Of a stretch of DNA of 64,000 nt, positions 17,236 through 26,310 are shown in pieces (the first letter of the stretch is position 1; each line of letters starts with the position of its first letter). The DNA is from Chryseobacterium phocaeense. Lineage in GTDB: Bacteria; Bacteroidota; Bacteroidia; Flavobacteriales; Weeksellaceae. Where the stretch lies: contig NZ_LT827015.1 of the NCBI RefSeq assembly GCF_900169075.1, forward strand, positions 806,001-870,000, given 5' to 3'. The notes beneath the pieces were generated by a model, which saw nothing but the letters and a program-made list of their open reading frames with translations, was not told where the DNA came from and ran no database searches. Both the position numbers and the translations under genes were made by a program.

Positions 17236-18135
17236 ATGGCTAAATCTGTAGATGAGTTTAATAAGAAAAGGCTTCGGTCCAGCAATATTACAGTAGTAAT
17301 AAGTATTGCCTTAGTGTTATTTTTGTTAGGATTAATGGGGCTTATTCTTATCAATGCCCAGAAGTATTCAGACTATATAAAAGAACAGCTGGTAGTGAAT
17401 GCTTATTTTGATGAAAACTATGACGCAAAAGATTCTGTAAAAATTGCAAAACTGGAAGAAGAAACTTTTAAAAAGGTACAGACATTAGCTCCCGTAAAAA
17501 AAGCGACCTACATCTCAAGAGATATGGCGGCTAAAGAAGCCAAGAAAACAATGGGTATCGACAGTGATGCGCTATTTGAAGAAAATATTTTCCCTTCATC
17601 CATTGAGGTGGCTCTAAAACCGGAATATGTGGATCCTGCAAAAATTGACGGGGCCATTAAAATCATCAAAGCCGTTCCGGGTATTGTAGACGTTAAAAAT
17701 GACAGTACTTTAATGGTGGACGTTTACAATAACCTGAGCAGGATTTTAAAGTGGATCTTAGGATTCTCTATTCTTTTCCTGATTTTAGCGGTTGTATTGA
17801 TCAATAACTCCATCAGGTTGAAGATATTTTCAAAACGATTTATTATTAAAACCATGCAGCTGGTAGGGGCAAAAAGAAGGTTTATCCTTAAGCCTTTTAT
17901 CATCGAGGCTGTTATTTTGGGTGCTATAGGATCTGTAATCGGTCTTCTGGCGCTTGGCGGGGTATGGTATTATTTTACAAACCAGATCGGTTCTGCGTTC
18001 GTACAGGACAACAACCAATATTTCTGGCTGGTGATCCTGGTGCTGGGCGTGGGTGTTTTCATTTCCGTCCTAAGTACCATTTTCGCTACCTGGAGATTCT
18101 TAAAATCAAACGTTGACGATCTATATTACTCTTAA
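17236..18135 (+). CDS. ftsX: Cell-division permease-like protein FtsX
   Basis: FtsX is the membrane half of the FtsEX complex, which couples ATP hydrolysis in the cytoplasm to cell-wall hydrolase activation at the septum. The 299-residue protein has the usual plan: a short cytoplasmic tail, TM1 (about residues 20-43), a periplasmic loop of about 125 residues, then three TM segments (about 172-193, 222-246, 262-285). The RLKIFSKRFIIKTMQLVGA block after TM2 is a hallmark. The FtsE ATPase is not in this window. The gene ends 2 nt before the DUF3098 gene. Confidence 0.92.
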   Translation: MAKSVDEFNKKRLRSSNITVVISIALVLFLLGLMGLILINAQKYSDYIKEQLVVNAYFDENYDAKDSVKIAKLEEETFKKVQTLAPVKKATYISRDMAAKEAKKTMGIDSDALFEENIFPSSIEVALKPEYVDPAKIDGAIKIIKAVPGIVDVKNDSTLMVDVYNNLSRILKWILGFSILFLILAVVLINNSIRLKIFSKRFIIKTMQLVGAKRRFILKPFIIEAVILGAIGSVIGLLALGGVWYYFTNQIGSAFVQDNNQYFWLVILVLGVGVFISVLSTIFATWRFLKSNVDDLYYS

Positions 18136-18137
18136 CA

Positions 18138-18434
18138 ATGAGCAAAAAAACAAATAAATTTGCCGCTTCAGAGTTTGGCAAGGAAACCGAAGTACCACAG
18201 GAAAATACCTTTTATTTCGGGCAGCAGAACTTCAGGTGGATGCTGATAGGTCTGGCATTTATCGTCGTAGGATTCCTGCTGATGATGGGACCGGATGCAA
18301 ATACAGTAGATGGTAAGTTTGATCCCAACTCATGGAATGACGGTATTTTTTCCATCCGCAGGATCAGAATTGCACCACTTTTCATAGTAATAGGCTTTGC
18401 AATAGAAGTGTATGCTATTCTAAAAAGAAAATAA
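18138..18434 (+). CDS. DUF3098 small membrane protein
   Basis: A 98-residue protein with two TM segments (about 34-50 and 78-94) and a short hydrophilic N-terminus ending in FYFGQQNFRWMLIG. The fixed parts, including MMGPDANTVDGKFDPN, WNDGIFSIRRIRIAP and the basic end LKRK, identify DUF3098. It begins 2 nt after ftsX, so the two genes are translationally adjacent; a link with FtsX or envelope work is suggested by position only. Confidence 0.9.
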   Translation: MSKKTNKFAASEFGKETEVPQENTFYFGQQNFRWMLIGLAFIVVGFLLMMGPDANTVDGKFDPNSWNDGIFSIRRIRIAPLFIVIGFAIEVYAILKRK

Positions 18435-18453
18435 ATTATACAATTTTTATTTG

Positions 18454-18512
18454 GAGATTGAAAGATTGGGAAATTTAGAATCATATTCTAAATCTCTTAA
18501 TTTCTTAATCTC
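18454..18512. terminator. Long imperfect hairpin between the DUF3098 gene and uppP
   Basis: The core stem ATTTAGAAT/ATTCTAAAT (18473-18481 with 18485-18493) is perfect. Outer arms GAGATT (18454-18459) and AATCTC (18507-18512) extend it with mismatches, and TAAATTTTTT follows. It may terminate the ftsX run. The arms are made of AGATTG-like words, as in other intergenic hairpins here. Confidence 0.6.
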
Positions 18513-18533
18513 TAAATTTTTTATACATGTTTT

Positions 18534-19352
18534 ATGGATTTAATTAAAGCAATTATTATTGCCATCATTGAAGGGCTCACAGAATATCTTCCTATTTCTT
18601 CAACGGCACATATGGGATTTGCTGCTAACCTGATGGGGCTGCAGGATGACGAATTTTTGAAAATGTTTCAGGTATCCATTCAGTTTGGAGCAATTTTGTC
18701 CGTTGTGGTAGCGTACTGGAAGAAATTCTTCGATCTTAAAAATCTCCAGTTCTATTATAAACTGGCTTTTGCCGTTGTTCCGGCGTTGGTTCTGGGATAT
18801 TTATTCGATGATAAAATTGAAGCTGTTCTTGGAAACCAGATCGCTATTTCTTCAGTGCTGGTGCTGGGAGGTGTGGTTTTGCTTTTTGCAGACAAATGGT
18901 TCAAAAATCCTAAAGTTGATGACGAGAAAGGAATCACAGTACGCAGTGCTATTACGATAGGTTTTTGGCAGTGTCTGGCCATGATGCCAGGGACCAGCCG
19001 GAGTGCAGCATCCATTATTGGAGGAATGTCGCAGGGCTTGACCAGAAAAGCGGCTGCAGAGTTTTCGTTTTTCCTGGCTGTTCCTACCATGCTTGCGGTA
19101 ACTGTATACTCCGTTTTTCTGAAAACATGGGGTAAGGAAACGGGACATCCTCAAAAAGGATATGAAATGATCATGGCATCCCAGGACCATATCCTGGTTT
19201 TTGTAATAGGAAATATTGTTGCATTTATTGTAGCGTTAATTGCGATCAAAGCATTTATCGGAGTCCTGAATAAATATGGTTTCAAGCCCTGGGGCTGGTA
19301 CCGTATTTTTGTGGGAATTGCATTACTGATCTATTTTTATTTCTTTAAATAA
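18534..19352 (+). CDS. uppP: Undecaprenyl-diphosphatase
   Basis: UppP (BacA) dephosphorylates undecaprenyl pyrophosphate, recycling the lipid carrier for peptidoglycan and other surface polymers. It is an integral membrane protein of 272 residues. The two active-site motifs are present: EGLTEYLPISSTAHM (about 13-27) and PGTSRSAASIIGG (about 151-163). Eight or so hydrophobic segments are visible. The gene follows ftsX and DUF3098 by 99 nt and precedes a lipoprotein gene by 3 nt. Confidence 0.97.
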   Translation: MDLIKAIIIAIIEGLTEYLPISSTAHMGFAANLMGLQDDEFLKMFQVSIQFGAILSVVVAYWKKFFDLKNLQFYYKLAFAVVPALVLGYLFDDKIEAVLGNQIAISSVLVLGGVVLLFADKWFKNPKVDDEKGITVRSAITIGFWQCLAMMPGTSRSAASIIGGMSQGLTRKAAAEFSFFLAVPTMLAVTVYSVFLKTWGKETGHPQKGYEMIMASQDHILVFVIGNIVAFIVALIAIKAFIGVLNKYGFKPWGWYRIFVGIALLIYFYFFK

Positions 19353-19355
19353 GCC

Positions 19356-19805
19356 ATGAAAAATACGATTCTAAAACTACTGGCTTTTTCAGGTTTTATA
19401 GTTTCCTGTGCACCGGCCCATACCTTATTCGTTAAAAATAATACGGCGGAAAGAATAGAAGTGGTGGTAGAGCTTAAAGAGAAAGCCCCGATCGGAGATT
19501 TACTGATCTGCAAAGAGCTTGTACCCGATGAAAAACTGGAACACAAAGCTTTTATGGAATACAGCAAAGAGGGGAAATGCTACCGGCAGAAAATAACTAC
19601 GATCAGCAGAACCAGCTATAAATTTAATTTACCACAGAATTACACTGTGAACATTGTTCCCAATAATTCCGTGTATCCGTTTCAGAATATATATTATTTT
19701 GCGGGAGAGAAAAAATGCTTTATCAACGTGGAAAACGGCCCTGACTGCAAGCAGAAAACCAATAAACTTCCCGGTATGGTAAGTAGTACAGAAATTTTAG
19801 AATAA
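19356..19805 (+). CDS. Small putative lipoprotein
   Basis: A 149-residue protein with a short signal sequence ending in GFIVSCAP. The cysteine at residue 18 could be the lipidated residue, though the lipobox is not ideal. The mature part is beta-rich and holds four more cysteines (CKE near 50, CYR near 73, KKCF near 127, DCKQK near 133). I do not recognise the family. The stop codon overlaps the truB start (TAATG), so it is translated in step with truB and lies between uppP and truB in what seems one operon. Confidence 0.8.
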   Translation: MKNTILKLLAFSGFIVSCAPAHTLFVKNNTAERIEVVVELKEKAPIGDLLICKELVPDEKLEHKAFMEYSKEGKCYRQKITTISRTSYKFNLPQNYTVNIVPNNSVYPFQNIYYFAGEKKCFINVENGPDCKQKTNKLPGMVSSTEILE

Positions 19806-20503
19806 TGACAGCCGAAGAACTGCAATCAGGATATGTATTTTTATTGGACAAGCCGCTGGACTGGACTTCCTTCCAGGCGGTCAATAAAATGAAATACAAA
19901 CTCAAAAGAGAATTTAATCTGCCCAAAAAATTTAAGATAGGTCATGCCGGAACTTTGGATCCCCGCGCCACCGGCCTTCTTATTGTCTGCTGCGGAAAAT
20001 TTACTAAGAAAATTCCTGAAATTCAGGATGCTCCAAAAGAATACTGGACGGAAATCAAAATAGGAGTTCAGACAGAATCTTATGATACTGAAAAGCCTGA
20101 GATTCTTCATCAGGATATAGCCCATATTACGGAACAGCAGATTACAGAAGCACTGGAAAAATTCGTGGGTGAAATTGAGCAGAAACCTCCTGTGTATTCA
20201 GCCATAAAAATTGACGGACAGAGAGCTTATGATCTGGCCAGAGCAGGCGAGGAGGTGGAAATGAAATCCAGAAAAACCACGATTTTCTATATCAATGATA
20301 TTAAAATCGACCTTCCTATGGTGAGTTTTACCGTGGGCTGTTCAAAGGGAACCTACATCAGGAGTCTGGCCCATGATATCGGGCAGGAATTGGGCGTAGG
20401 TGCGTATCTTACCCAGCTGAGACGTACAAAAATAGGGGAATATTCCATTGAAGAGGCTACTTCAGACTTTTTGGAGAATGAATACCGGTTTGAAAATTTA
20501 TAA
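19805..20503 (+). CDS. truB: tRNA pseudouridine(55) synthase
   Basis: TruB converts U55 in the T-loop of tRNAs to pseudouridine. The catalytic motif GHAGTLDPRATGLLIV (aspartate near residue 49) is intact, as are the early DKPLDWTSFQAVNK, the central KPPVYSAIKIDGQRAYDLAR and the late CSKGTYIRSLAHDIG with LRRTKIGEYS. At 232 residues it lacks a PUA domain, as is common in Bacteroidota. Its ATG overlaps the stop of the lipoprotein gene by one base. Confidence 0.97.
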   Translation: MTAEELQSGYVFLLDKPLDWTSFQAVNKMKYKLKREFNLPKKFKIGHAGTLDPRATGLLIVCCGKFTKKIPEIQDAPKEYWTEIKIGVQTESYDTEKPEILHQDIAHITEQQITEALEKFVGEIEQKPPVYSAIKIDGQRAYDLARAGEEVEMKSRKTTIFYINDIKIDLPMVSFTVGCSKGTYIRSLAHDIGQELGVGAYLTQLRRTKIGEYSIEEATSDFLENEYRFENL

Positions 20504-20521
20504 TCAGAAATTGTATTTTTG
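20490..20521 (+). promoter_or_regulatory. Promoter of the RluF-like gene
   Basis: TTG (20490-20492), 21 nt, TATTTTTG (20514-20521). It overlaps the end of truB, and separates the downstream pseudouridine synthase from the uppP-truB run. Confidence 0.75.
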
Positions 20522-20554
20522 CAGATCGTATCGGGAACAAAAATTTTAAAGGTT

Positions 20555-20560
20555 AAGGAG
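20555..20560 (+). promoter_or_regulatory. Shine-Dalgarno site AAGGAG
   Basis: AAGGAG is 7 nt before the ATG at 20568. A canonical site is rare here; most starts in the window have only A-rich leaders. Confidence 0.6.
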
Positions 20561-20567
20561 AAGACTC

Positions 20568-21290
20568 ATGGAAAAGACACGCATCAATAAGTATTTATCA
20601 GAGGTAGGCTACTGTTCAAGAAGAGCTGCAGATAAGCTTTTGGAAGAAGGAAGAATAACGATTAACGGGAAAGTCCCGGAAATGGGAACCAAAGTTTCTG
20701 ATGAAGACCTGGTGGAGGTTGATGGAAAACCCATCCGTGAGCCTCAGGATAAGCCTGTTTATATTGCTTTTAATAAACCTATCGGCATTGTCTGTACTAC
20801 AGACACCAAACGCGAGAAAAATAATATCGTTGATTATATTAACCATCCGAAAAGAATTTTCCCGATTGGCAGACTGGACAAACCCAGTGAAGGACTGATT
20901 CTTCTGACCAGCGACGGGGATATCGTCAACAAAATCCTTCGGGCGAGAAACAATCACGAGAAGGAGTATATTGTGCGTGTGGATAAGCCTCTTTCCCCTA
21001 AATTCCTTGAAAAAATGAGGAATGGGGTTCCTATTCTTGATACCGTCACAAAAAAATGCGAAGTGGAAAGGATTGATGATATGACTTTCCGCATTATCCT
21101 TACTCAGGGACTGAACAGACAGATCCGCAGAATGTGCGAGTTTCTCGGCTATGAAGTAAAAAAACTTAAAAGGATCCGTATTATGAATATCAAACTGGAT
21201 CTTCCGGTAGGAAAATGGCGTGACCTTACAGACGAAGAACTTAATTCGCTTAACGGGCTGCTTTCAGATTCAAGCAAAACGTTTGATTAA
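20568..21290 (+). CDS. rluF: RluF-like 23S rRNA pseudouridine synthase
   Basis: A 240-residue RsuA/RluB/E/F-type enzyme. An S4 RNA-binding domain (about residues 2-55, with [19 protein letters not shown]) is joined to the catalytic domain. The catalytic loop is [18 protein letters not shown] near residue 105. The segment [20 protein letters not shown] is characteristic, and the wording of the end ([11 protein letters not shown]) fits RluF, which modifies U2604 of 23S rRNA in E. coli. RluB or RluE specificity cannot be fully excluded. It has its own promoter and an unusual Shine-Dalgarno site. Confidence 0.9.
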   Translation: MEKTRINKYLSEVGYCSRRAADKLLEEGRITINGKVPEMGTKVSDEDLVEVDGKPIREPQDKPVYIAFNKPIGIVCTTDTKREKNNIVDYINHPKRIFPIGRLDKPSEGLILLTSDGDIVNKILRARNNHEKEYIVRVDKPLSPKFLEKMRNGVPILDTVTKKCEVERIDDMTFRIILTQGLNRQIRRMCEFLGYEVKKLKRIRIMNIKLDLPVGKWRDLTDEELNSLNGLLSDSSKTFD

Positions 21291-21304
21291 AGTTATAAAT
21301 TATA

Positions 21305-21368
21305 AGTTATGAGTTATAAGTATGCCGCTATTCATGATGAATCCACTCAAAACTTATAACTCATAACT
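21305..21368. terminator. Long palindrome between convergent rluF and the HhH gene
   Basis: A perfect 17-bp inverted repeat (21305-21321 with 21352-21368) with a 30-nt loop. The arms are built of GTTATAAG/GTTATGAG words that also recur just outside the arms. It lies between convergent genes and probably acts as a bidirectional terminator. Confidence 0.65.
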
Positions 21369-21380
21369 CACAACTCATAA

Positions 21381-22661
21381 CTATTTAACGTAAAGCTTCA
21401 TTCTCATTTCATATTCCGGTTTCAGTTTCAGCAGTTTCCAGATTTTGGCATCATCAGAATTACTAATCCTATAAAAAATAATTTTATCGGCAGAATATTT
21501 AAAATAGGGATGATTTTTCAGCCATTCCTCAGGGGCATCGGTAAGCGAATATTTAGGCACATTTGAACTGTTGAGCGGGCACATGGAAATCAGTCTCTGA
21601 ACAATGTCCTTATCAATATTGTAAGTATCCAGTATTTGCTGTTTATTAACGAAACCACCCAGTTTTTTCCTGAACCCCAGGATAGAGCCTGCACTTCGTT
21701 CATCCAGCCCGAATTCCATGAGCTGTTTAAAAGTAATGGTGTTAAGATCAGTTTTTGAAAAATCGGTCTCCTGTCTGGGTTCCTGTTTTTTATTCTGTTC
21801 AGGACTGATTGTTATATAAGGACGGAGTTCTGCAAACTTTTCAGATGAAATTACAAAGCATTTCTGTAGATCTTCCGGAGTTGCGAAGCTTCCTTTAAGA
21901 TTTCTGTCACGGTAATTAACGATGGTCTGCGCCTGTTTCTCCGAAAATCCTAAAGCTTTCCATCCATCTTTGTCTAACGCATTGGGATTAAATGAACGGT
22001 AGTGAATTTTAGATGGTGTGCTATACTGTTTTGCAGAATTTCTAAAGCTTTCAGGTGTTTTTTCCGGGAGCAATAGGTACGGTTCAAGTTGGATGTAATT
22101 CTCTGATGAGATGATAAAACATTCCCTGAACTTTTGTTTGCTTACAAAGGTTCCACCCAGATAATTTCTGTATTTCAGAATAGCTTCTGCCTGTTTTTCG
22201 CTGAAACCCATATTGACCCAATCATTGATAGTGAGCCTGTCCGGATTGAATTTTTTAGAAACTTTAATTTCCTTCTTTTCATAATTTTTAAACTTTCCGG
22301 AATGTTTTCCGCTGCCTGTTTCAGGAAGCATCAGGAAATTTTCCAGTTCTGTGAATTTCTCAGGAGAAACCGCATAGCATTTTTTAAACTGTTCCTTTGA
22401 GATGAATCTTCCACCGACAATTTTTTTATAATTAAGAATCGTGGCAGTCTGTTTTTCAGAAAATCCCAGATGAATCCATTGTTCTTTATCGAGATCATTG
22501 GGGTCGAAGTCAGTGAGATCCGGCGGAATGGTGCTTTCCGTGATAAACCGGATCTCAGGGAAATTTTCTTTTTCCCTGCTTGTATATTTCTGAAAGGCCA
22601 GGAGAACAATCATAAGAACTCCCATCAACGCCAGTTTCCGGTAATAATTTTTTCTCATCAT
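21381..22661 (-). CDS. Multi helix-hairpin-helix protein with N-terminal anchor
   Basis: A 426-residue protein. An N-terminal hydrophobic segment (about residues 9-23) is an uncleaved anchor or signal. Then come at least four repeats related to the ComEA-type HhH motif, at about 53-113, 137-195, 226-290 and 305-365, each with a GFSEKQ(A/T)..I..Y(R/K)...GG.F pattern followed by a C(Y/F).(V/I)S sub-motif. A shorter fifth unit is near the end. ComEA-like HhH domains bind DNA without sequence specificity, so a role in DNA binding at the envelope is possible. The high repeat number is unusual. It converges on rluF. Confidence 0.8.
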   Translation of the reverse strand: MMRKNYYRKLALMGVLMIVLLAFQKYTSREKENFPEIRFITESTIPPDLTDFDPNDLDKEQWIHLGFSEKQTATILNYKKIVGGRFISKEQFKKCYAVSPEKFTELENFLMLPETGSGKHSGKFKNYEKKEIKVSKKFNPDRLTINDWVNMGFSEKQAEAILKYRNYLGGTFVSKQKFRECFIISSENYIQLEPYLLLPEKTPESFRNSAKQYSTPSKIHYRSFNPNALDKDGWKALGFSEKQAQTIVNYRDRNLKGSFATPEDLQKCFVISSEKFAELRPYITISPEQNKKQEPRQETDFSKTDLNTITFKQLMEFGLDERSAGSILGFRKKLGGFVNKQQILDTYNIDKDIVQRLISMCPLNSSNVPKYSLTDAPEEWLKNHPYFKYSADKIIFYRISNSDDAKIWKLLKLKPEYEMRMKLYVK

Positions 22662-22846
22662 CAGGTAAACTTATCAATAAAAACAAATCAGAGCAATGAC
22701 GAAGATAAGATTGGATTGTTTTGTACAGAAAATACTTCCAAATGATTTTTAATTTACATTGGAGTAGTTGGTGTGTAGAATTATTTAAAGAAATTATCGA
22801 TTGTCGGAAAGAAAAAAAGCATCTGTTACAGACGCTTTTACATATT

Positions 22847-23191
22847 TTATTCGGAATCTCTGTCCGCGAGAGAAGCTTTGAGCTTCTGCAGCTCAGCTTT
22901 TATAAACTCAAGGCGGTCAATAATCGTTACGGTTTCAGAAATCTTACTGTTGGTCGTTAAAGCAATTCGTGCCCCATCCAGTGTGTAGCCCTTTTCCTTG
23001 ACCAGGTGATAGATCATTTGAAGGTTTTTGATGTCTTCAGGCGTAAAATAGCGGTTGCCTTTTTTATTTTTTTTAGGCTTAATGATAGGAAATTCCTGTT
23101 CCCAATACCGTATCAGTGAGGTGTTAACATCAAAAGCTTTTGCTACTTCCCCTATGGAATAATACAGTTTATCAGGTAAATTTATCTTCAT
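22847..23191 (-). CDS. MerR-family transcriptional regulator
   Basis: A 114-residue regulator with an N-terminal winged-helix domain of the MerR type: YYSIGEVAKAFDVNTSLIRYWEQEF (about 9-33) then GNRYFTPEDIKNLQMIYHLVKE. The C-terminal half is short and helical, with no visible cysteine or drug-binding domain, so the effector is unknown. The ATG at 23191 is preferred over the upstream GTG-type start near 23212, because the promoter -7 box covers 23210-23217. Confidence 0.9.
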   Translation of the reverse strand: MKINLPDKLYYSIGEVAKAFDVNTSLIRYWEQEFPIIKPKKNKKGNRYFTPEDIKNLQMIYHLVKEKGYTLDGARIALTTNSKISETVTIIDRLEFIKAELQKLKASLADRDSE

Positions 23192-23209
23192 TGTACAGAT
23201 CCTAAAAGT

Positions 23210-23241
23210 CAAAGATAAAAATTTTTTAACCTCAGATGCAA
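23210..23241 (-). promoter_or_regulatory. Promoter of the MerR-type gene
   Basis: On the minus strand TTG (23239-23241), 21 nt, TATCTTTG (23210-23217). A full consensus match, which sets the start at 23191. Confidence 0.8.
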
Positions 23242-23491
23242 ATATGGGATAGTAAATATCCCTTTCCAGGATTTTTCAGGTATTTTTTTTGTTTAAAAAC
23301 ACTCCATGTGTGCCCTCGAAAATGGTGAAGATCATAAAATTTATACGCTCATTTATTTTATTGAATGTATAAATTTAATTAAATGTAATTAAAAGATTAA
23401 ATTCATGTTTTTGGCTGTTTAATTATCATAAAATGAGTCATTTGTGTTGTTTTTATTCTTTAATTTAGGGCATACAAAAAACAATATATTT

Positions 23492-26167
23492 ATGAAGAAT
23501 CTTTTCTTTATTTCTATGCTGATGCTTCCTTTTTTAGGACATTCGCAATGGACGAAAACATCTGTCCGGGCACAGAAAGTAAAAGCCTCACAGGAAAAAC
23601 TGGAATACGCAGGACTTTATTCTTTAAGTGCTGATCAACTCAAGTTGGTATTGGGAAATGCTCCGGAACGTTTTTCAGGAAAAAAAGGAGTCATTGTTTC
23701 GCTTCCTACAGCAGGAGGCATAATTGAAAAGTTCCAGGTGTGGGAATCTTCCAATATGGATCCCGCGCTTCAGAAAAAGTATCCGGACATCAGATCGTAT
23801 GTGGGTGCCGGTGTGGATGATCCTTCCGCGTATTTGCGATTCAGTATGTCACCGGTTGGCTTTTCATCCATGATCACCCGATCAGGATCTTCGGAGTTTA
23901 TTGAACCCTATACGGAAGACAGAACGGTATATGCCGTATTTGATTCCAAAGCGAAAAGAGGGCATGATAAAGAACCTTTTGAGTGTACCACTCCTGATAA
24001 GCTTAAAGCAAAGCCTGCTGCAAATGAAAATAATGCCGCCAATAAAAAAATAGCAGGATTTAACGTTTTCAGGCTGGCCATTACCTGCACAGGGGAATAT
24101 GCAGCTTATCACCTGACGGCTGCCGGAACACCTGCTAACGCAACAGAAGCTCAGAAAAAAGCGGTAGTTCTTGCTGCCATGAATGCATCACTTACCCGAA
24201 TGAATGGGGTTTTTGAAAAAGATCTTTCGCTCCATTTTAACCTGGTGGCGAATAATGATGCTGTTATTTATGTAGACGCAGCATCAGACCCTTATGGAGC
24301 TTCCGGCCAACAAAATCCTCAGGCTCAGACTACCATTACAAATGCCATAGGGGCTGAAAACTACGATATGGGACATATTTTTGATAAAGAAGACGGAAAC
24401 GGATATGCTCCGGGTGAGATCTGTGATAACAATACAAAGGCCCAGGGATGGACGGCAAGTAACTTCCCGGAAGGAGATACCTTTGATATTGATTATGTAG
24501 CCCATGAAATGGGACATCAGTTAGGAGGAAATCACTCATACAGCTATCAAAACGGTTCTGCGGATCCAAACTCCCTGGTAGAGCCCGGCAGCGGTTCCAC
24601 TATTATGGCTTACACAGGGATTACAGATGATTATGATGTTCAGTTTAACTCTGATGCTTATTTTCATTCTTTTAACGTTACAGAAATTAAAAATACCATC
24701 AATGCGGTTGCCTGTGGAGCGAATACGCCCTTTGCAAACCCTGCGCCGAATATTAATGCCGGGGCAGATTACACCATTCCAAAATCTACAGCATTTGTTG
24801 TAAAAGCTACAACTACCGATGCCAATACAGCATCTTATACCTATGTATGGGAGCAGATGAATCCCGCTGCAGGACAGTTTGCTGCTAACTCTATTCCTTA
24901 TGCCGCAAAGCCTGCCGGGCCTACCTTCCGTTCATTTATGCCTGTAAACAATTTGGTAAAATATTTCCCGGATTTTAATAAAGTCCTGGCGGGTGTGCTT
25001 ACTACAAAATGGGAAACCGTTTCCAGCGTAGGCAGAAATCTTAATTTTGCTGTGACTGTAAGAAACAATGATGTTGCAGCACCACAAACCAATACAGATG
25101 CTATGTCTGTAACTGTAGACGGCAATAGTGGTCCGTTTAAGGTGACAGCCCCAACTTTTGGACAGGGAGCCGTTTCAGGATCAACCGTAAATGTAACATG
25201 GGATGTAGCCAACACTACGCAGGCGCCTGTAAATACGGCTAATGTTAATATAAAATTATCTACAGACGGCGGACAAACCTTTACAGTGATTGCTGCAAAT
25301 ACTCCAAACGACGGCAGTGAGCAGGTTGCAATTCCTGCTGGATCCACTTCTGCTAATGCTTACATCCTTGTGGAGGCAGTAGGAAATATTTATTATGCTG
25401 TGAGCCCTAGCTTCGTCATTGATTATACTGTTGCCGGGGAAACATGTAATACCTATAATTATACAGGAGCTGCTGTAGCTATTACAGATGGTCCGGGTGG
25501 AAATGCAGCCATAGCATCGCCTAAAGTTTCTGCGCCTCTTACCGTTAATAACCCTGGAATTATAACTAAAATCAAAGTTATCCCTTCTATTACACATACT
25601 TATGTACAGGATCTTTCGGTTGGAATAGAGGGACCTATGGGAACATCTGCGCTTGTATGGAACAGACAGTGCGGAAACCAGGATAACATTACCGCCACTT
25701 TCAGTGATACAGGAAATACGCCGACATGTGCGACTCCAATCCAGGGTGAGGTGAAATCCAATGAATCACTGGGGATTTTTGTTGGGCACCCGGCTCAGGG
25801 ACAATGGAAGTTATTTGCCTCTGATAACTATACCGGAGACACAGGAAGCATTAATGGATGGTCACTGCAGGTGTGTACCCGTCAAACACAGGCATTAGGG
25901 GTACAGGATACTGTTTCGCCACTGGCTGACGATATTAAAATTTATCCTAATCCTAGCGACGGTAACTTCTTCATTAAATCCAGAAATTTAAGAGGGGAAG
26001 TGAAAGTGGGAATGTTTGATGCCAGCGGAAAACTGGTATTCTCCTCTGCTTACCAAAGTGAAACTAATTCTACAAAAGAGTTTAATGTACATGTTCCAAA
26101 AGGAGTCTACGTAATCAGCATTACATCTTCAAAAGGAGCTTATAATACTAAATTAATTATTAAATAA
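23492..26167 (+). CDS. Reprolysin-like metalloprotease with P-domain and T9SS sorting domain (tandem copy 1)
   Basis: An 891-residue secreted zinc endopeptidase. A signal peptide (MKNLFFISMLMLPFLGHSQ) is followed by a propeptide of about 160 residues and by the catalytic domain, whose HEMGHQLGGNH starts at residue 338. Glycine-rich and Ig-like regions follow. A proprotein-convertase P-domain covers about 650-800 (WNRQC..., ESLGIFVGHPAQGQWKLFASDN, GWSLQVC), then comes a type A sorting domain (IKIYPNPSDGNFFIKS...). The ATG at 23492 is used; an earlier in-frame start would put extra residues before a perfect signal peptide. It is a close paralogue of the genes at 26311 (a remnant) and 27204. Confidence 0.94.
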   Translation: MKNLFFISMLMLPFLGHSQWTKTSVRAQKVKASQEKLEYAGLYSLSADQLKLVLGNAPERFSGKKGVIVSLPTAGGIIEKFQVWESSNMDPALQKKYPDIRSYVGAGVDDPSAYLRFSMSPVGFSSMITRSGSSEFIEPYTEDRTVYAVFDSKAKRGHDKEPFECTTPDKLKAKPAANENNAANKKIAGFNVFRLAITCTGEYAAYHLTAAGTPANATEAQKKAVVLAAMNASLTRMNGVFEKDLSLHFNLVANNDAVIYVDAASDPYGASGQQNPQAQTTITNAIGAENYDMGHIFDKEDGNGYAPGEICDNNTKAQGWTASNFPEGDTFDIDYVAHEMGHQLGGNHSYSYQNGSADPNSLVEPGSGSTIMAYTGITDDYDVQFNSDAYFHSFNVTEIKNTINAVACGANTPFANPAPNINAGADYTIPKSTAFVVKATTTDANTASYTYVWEQMNPAAGQFAANSIPYAAKPAGPTFRSFMPVNNLVKYFPDFNKVLAGVLTTKWETVSSVGRNLNFAVTVRNNDVAAPQTNTDAMSVTVDGNSGPFKVTAPTFGQGAVSGSTVNVTWDVANTTQAPVNTANVNIKLSTDGGQTFTVIAANTPNDGSEQVAIPAGSTSANAYILVEAVGNIYYAVSPSFVIDYTVAGETCNTYNYTGAAVAITDGPGGNAAIASPKVSAPLTVNNPGIITKIKVIPSITHTYVQDLSVGIEGPMGTSALVWNRQCGNQDNITATFSDTGNTPTCATPIQGEVKSNESLGIFVGHPAQGQWKLFASDNYTGDTGSINGWSLQVCTRQTQALGVQDTVSPLADDIKIYPNPSDGNFFIKSRNLRGEVKVGMFDASGKLVFSSAYQSETNSTKEFNVHVPKGVYVISITSSKGAYNTKLIIK

Positions 26168-26187
26168 GCAGAGACTAATTGATACAA

Positions 26188-26213
26188 AAGACCGGCTCAG
26201 GCTGGTCTTTTTT
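26188..26213 (+). terminator. Terminator after metalloprotease copy 1
   Basis: AAGACCGGC pairs with GCTGGTCTT (one G-T) over TCAG, followed by T-rich sequence. Confidence 0.85.
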
Positions 26214-26278
26214 GTTTAAAATGAACCTGAAGGACAGGTATGTTGCTTCTTTAATTTATTTTTTATCTGTTTAGTTGT

Positions 26279-26286
26279 TATTTTTG
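26279..26286 (+). promoter_or_regulatory. -7 box of the remnant metalloprotease copy
   Basis: TATTTTTG inside a block (TTGTTATTTTTGTTAAAACC) that is identical to the block before copy 3 at 27167-27186. The promoter area was duplicated with the gene. Confidence 0.55.
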
Positions 26287-26310
26287 TTAAAACCACAAAC
26301 TAAAAATAGT

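Noticed and set aside
23444..23491. Longer N-terminus of metalloprotease copy 1
   Set aside because: The ATG at 23492 begins a signal peptide that aligns with those of copies 2 and 3 from their first residue.
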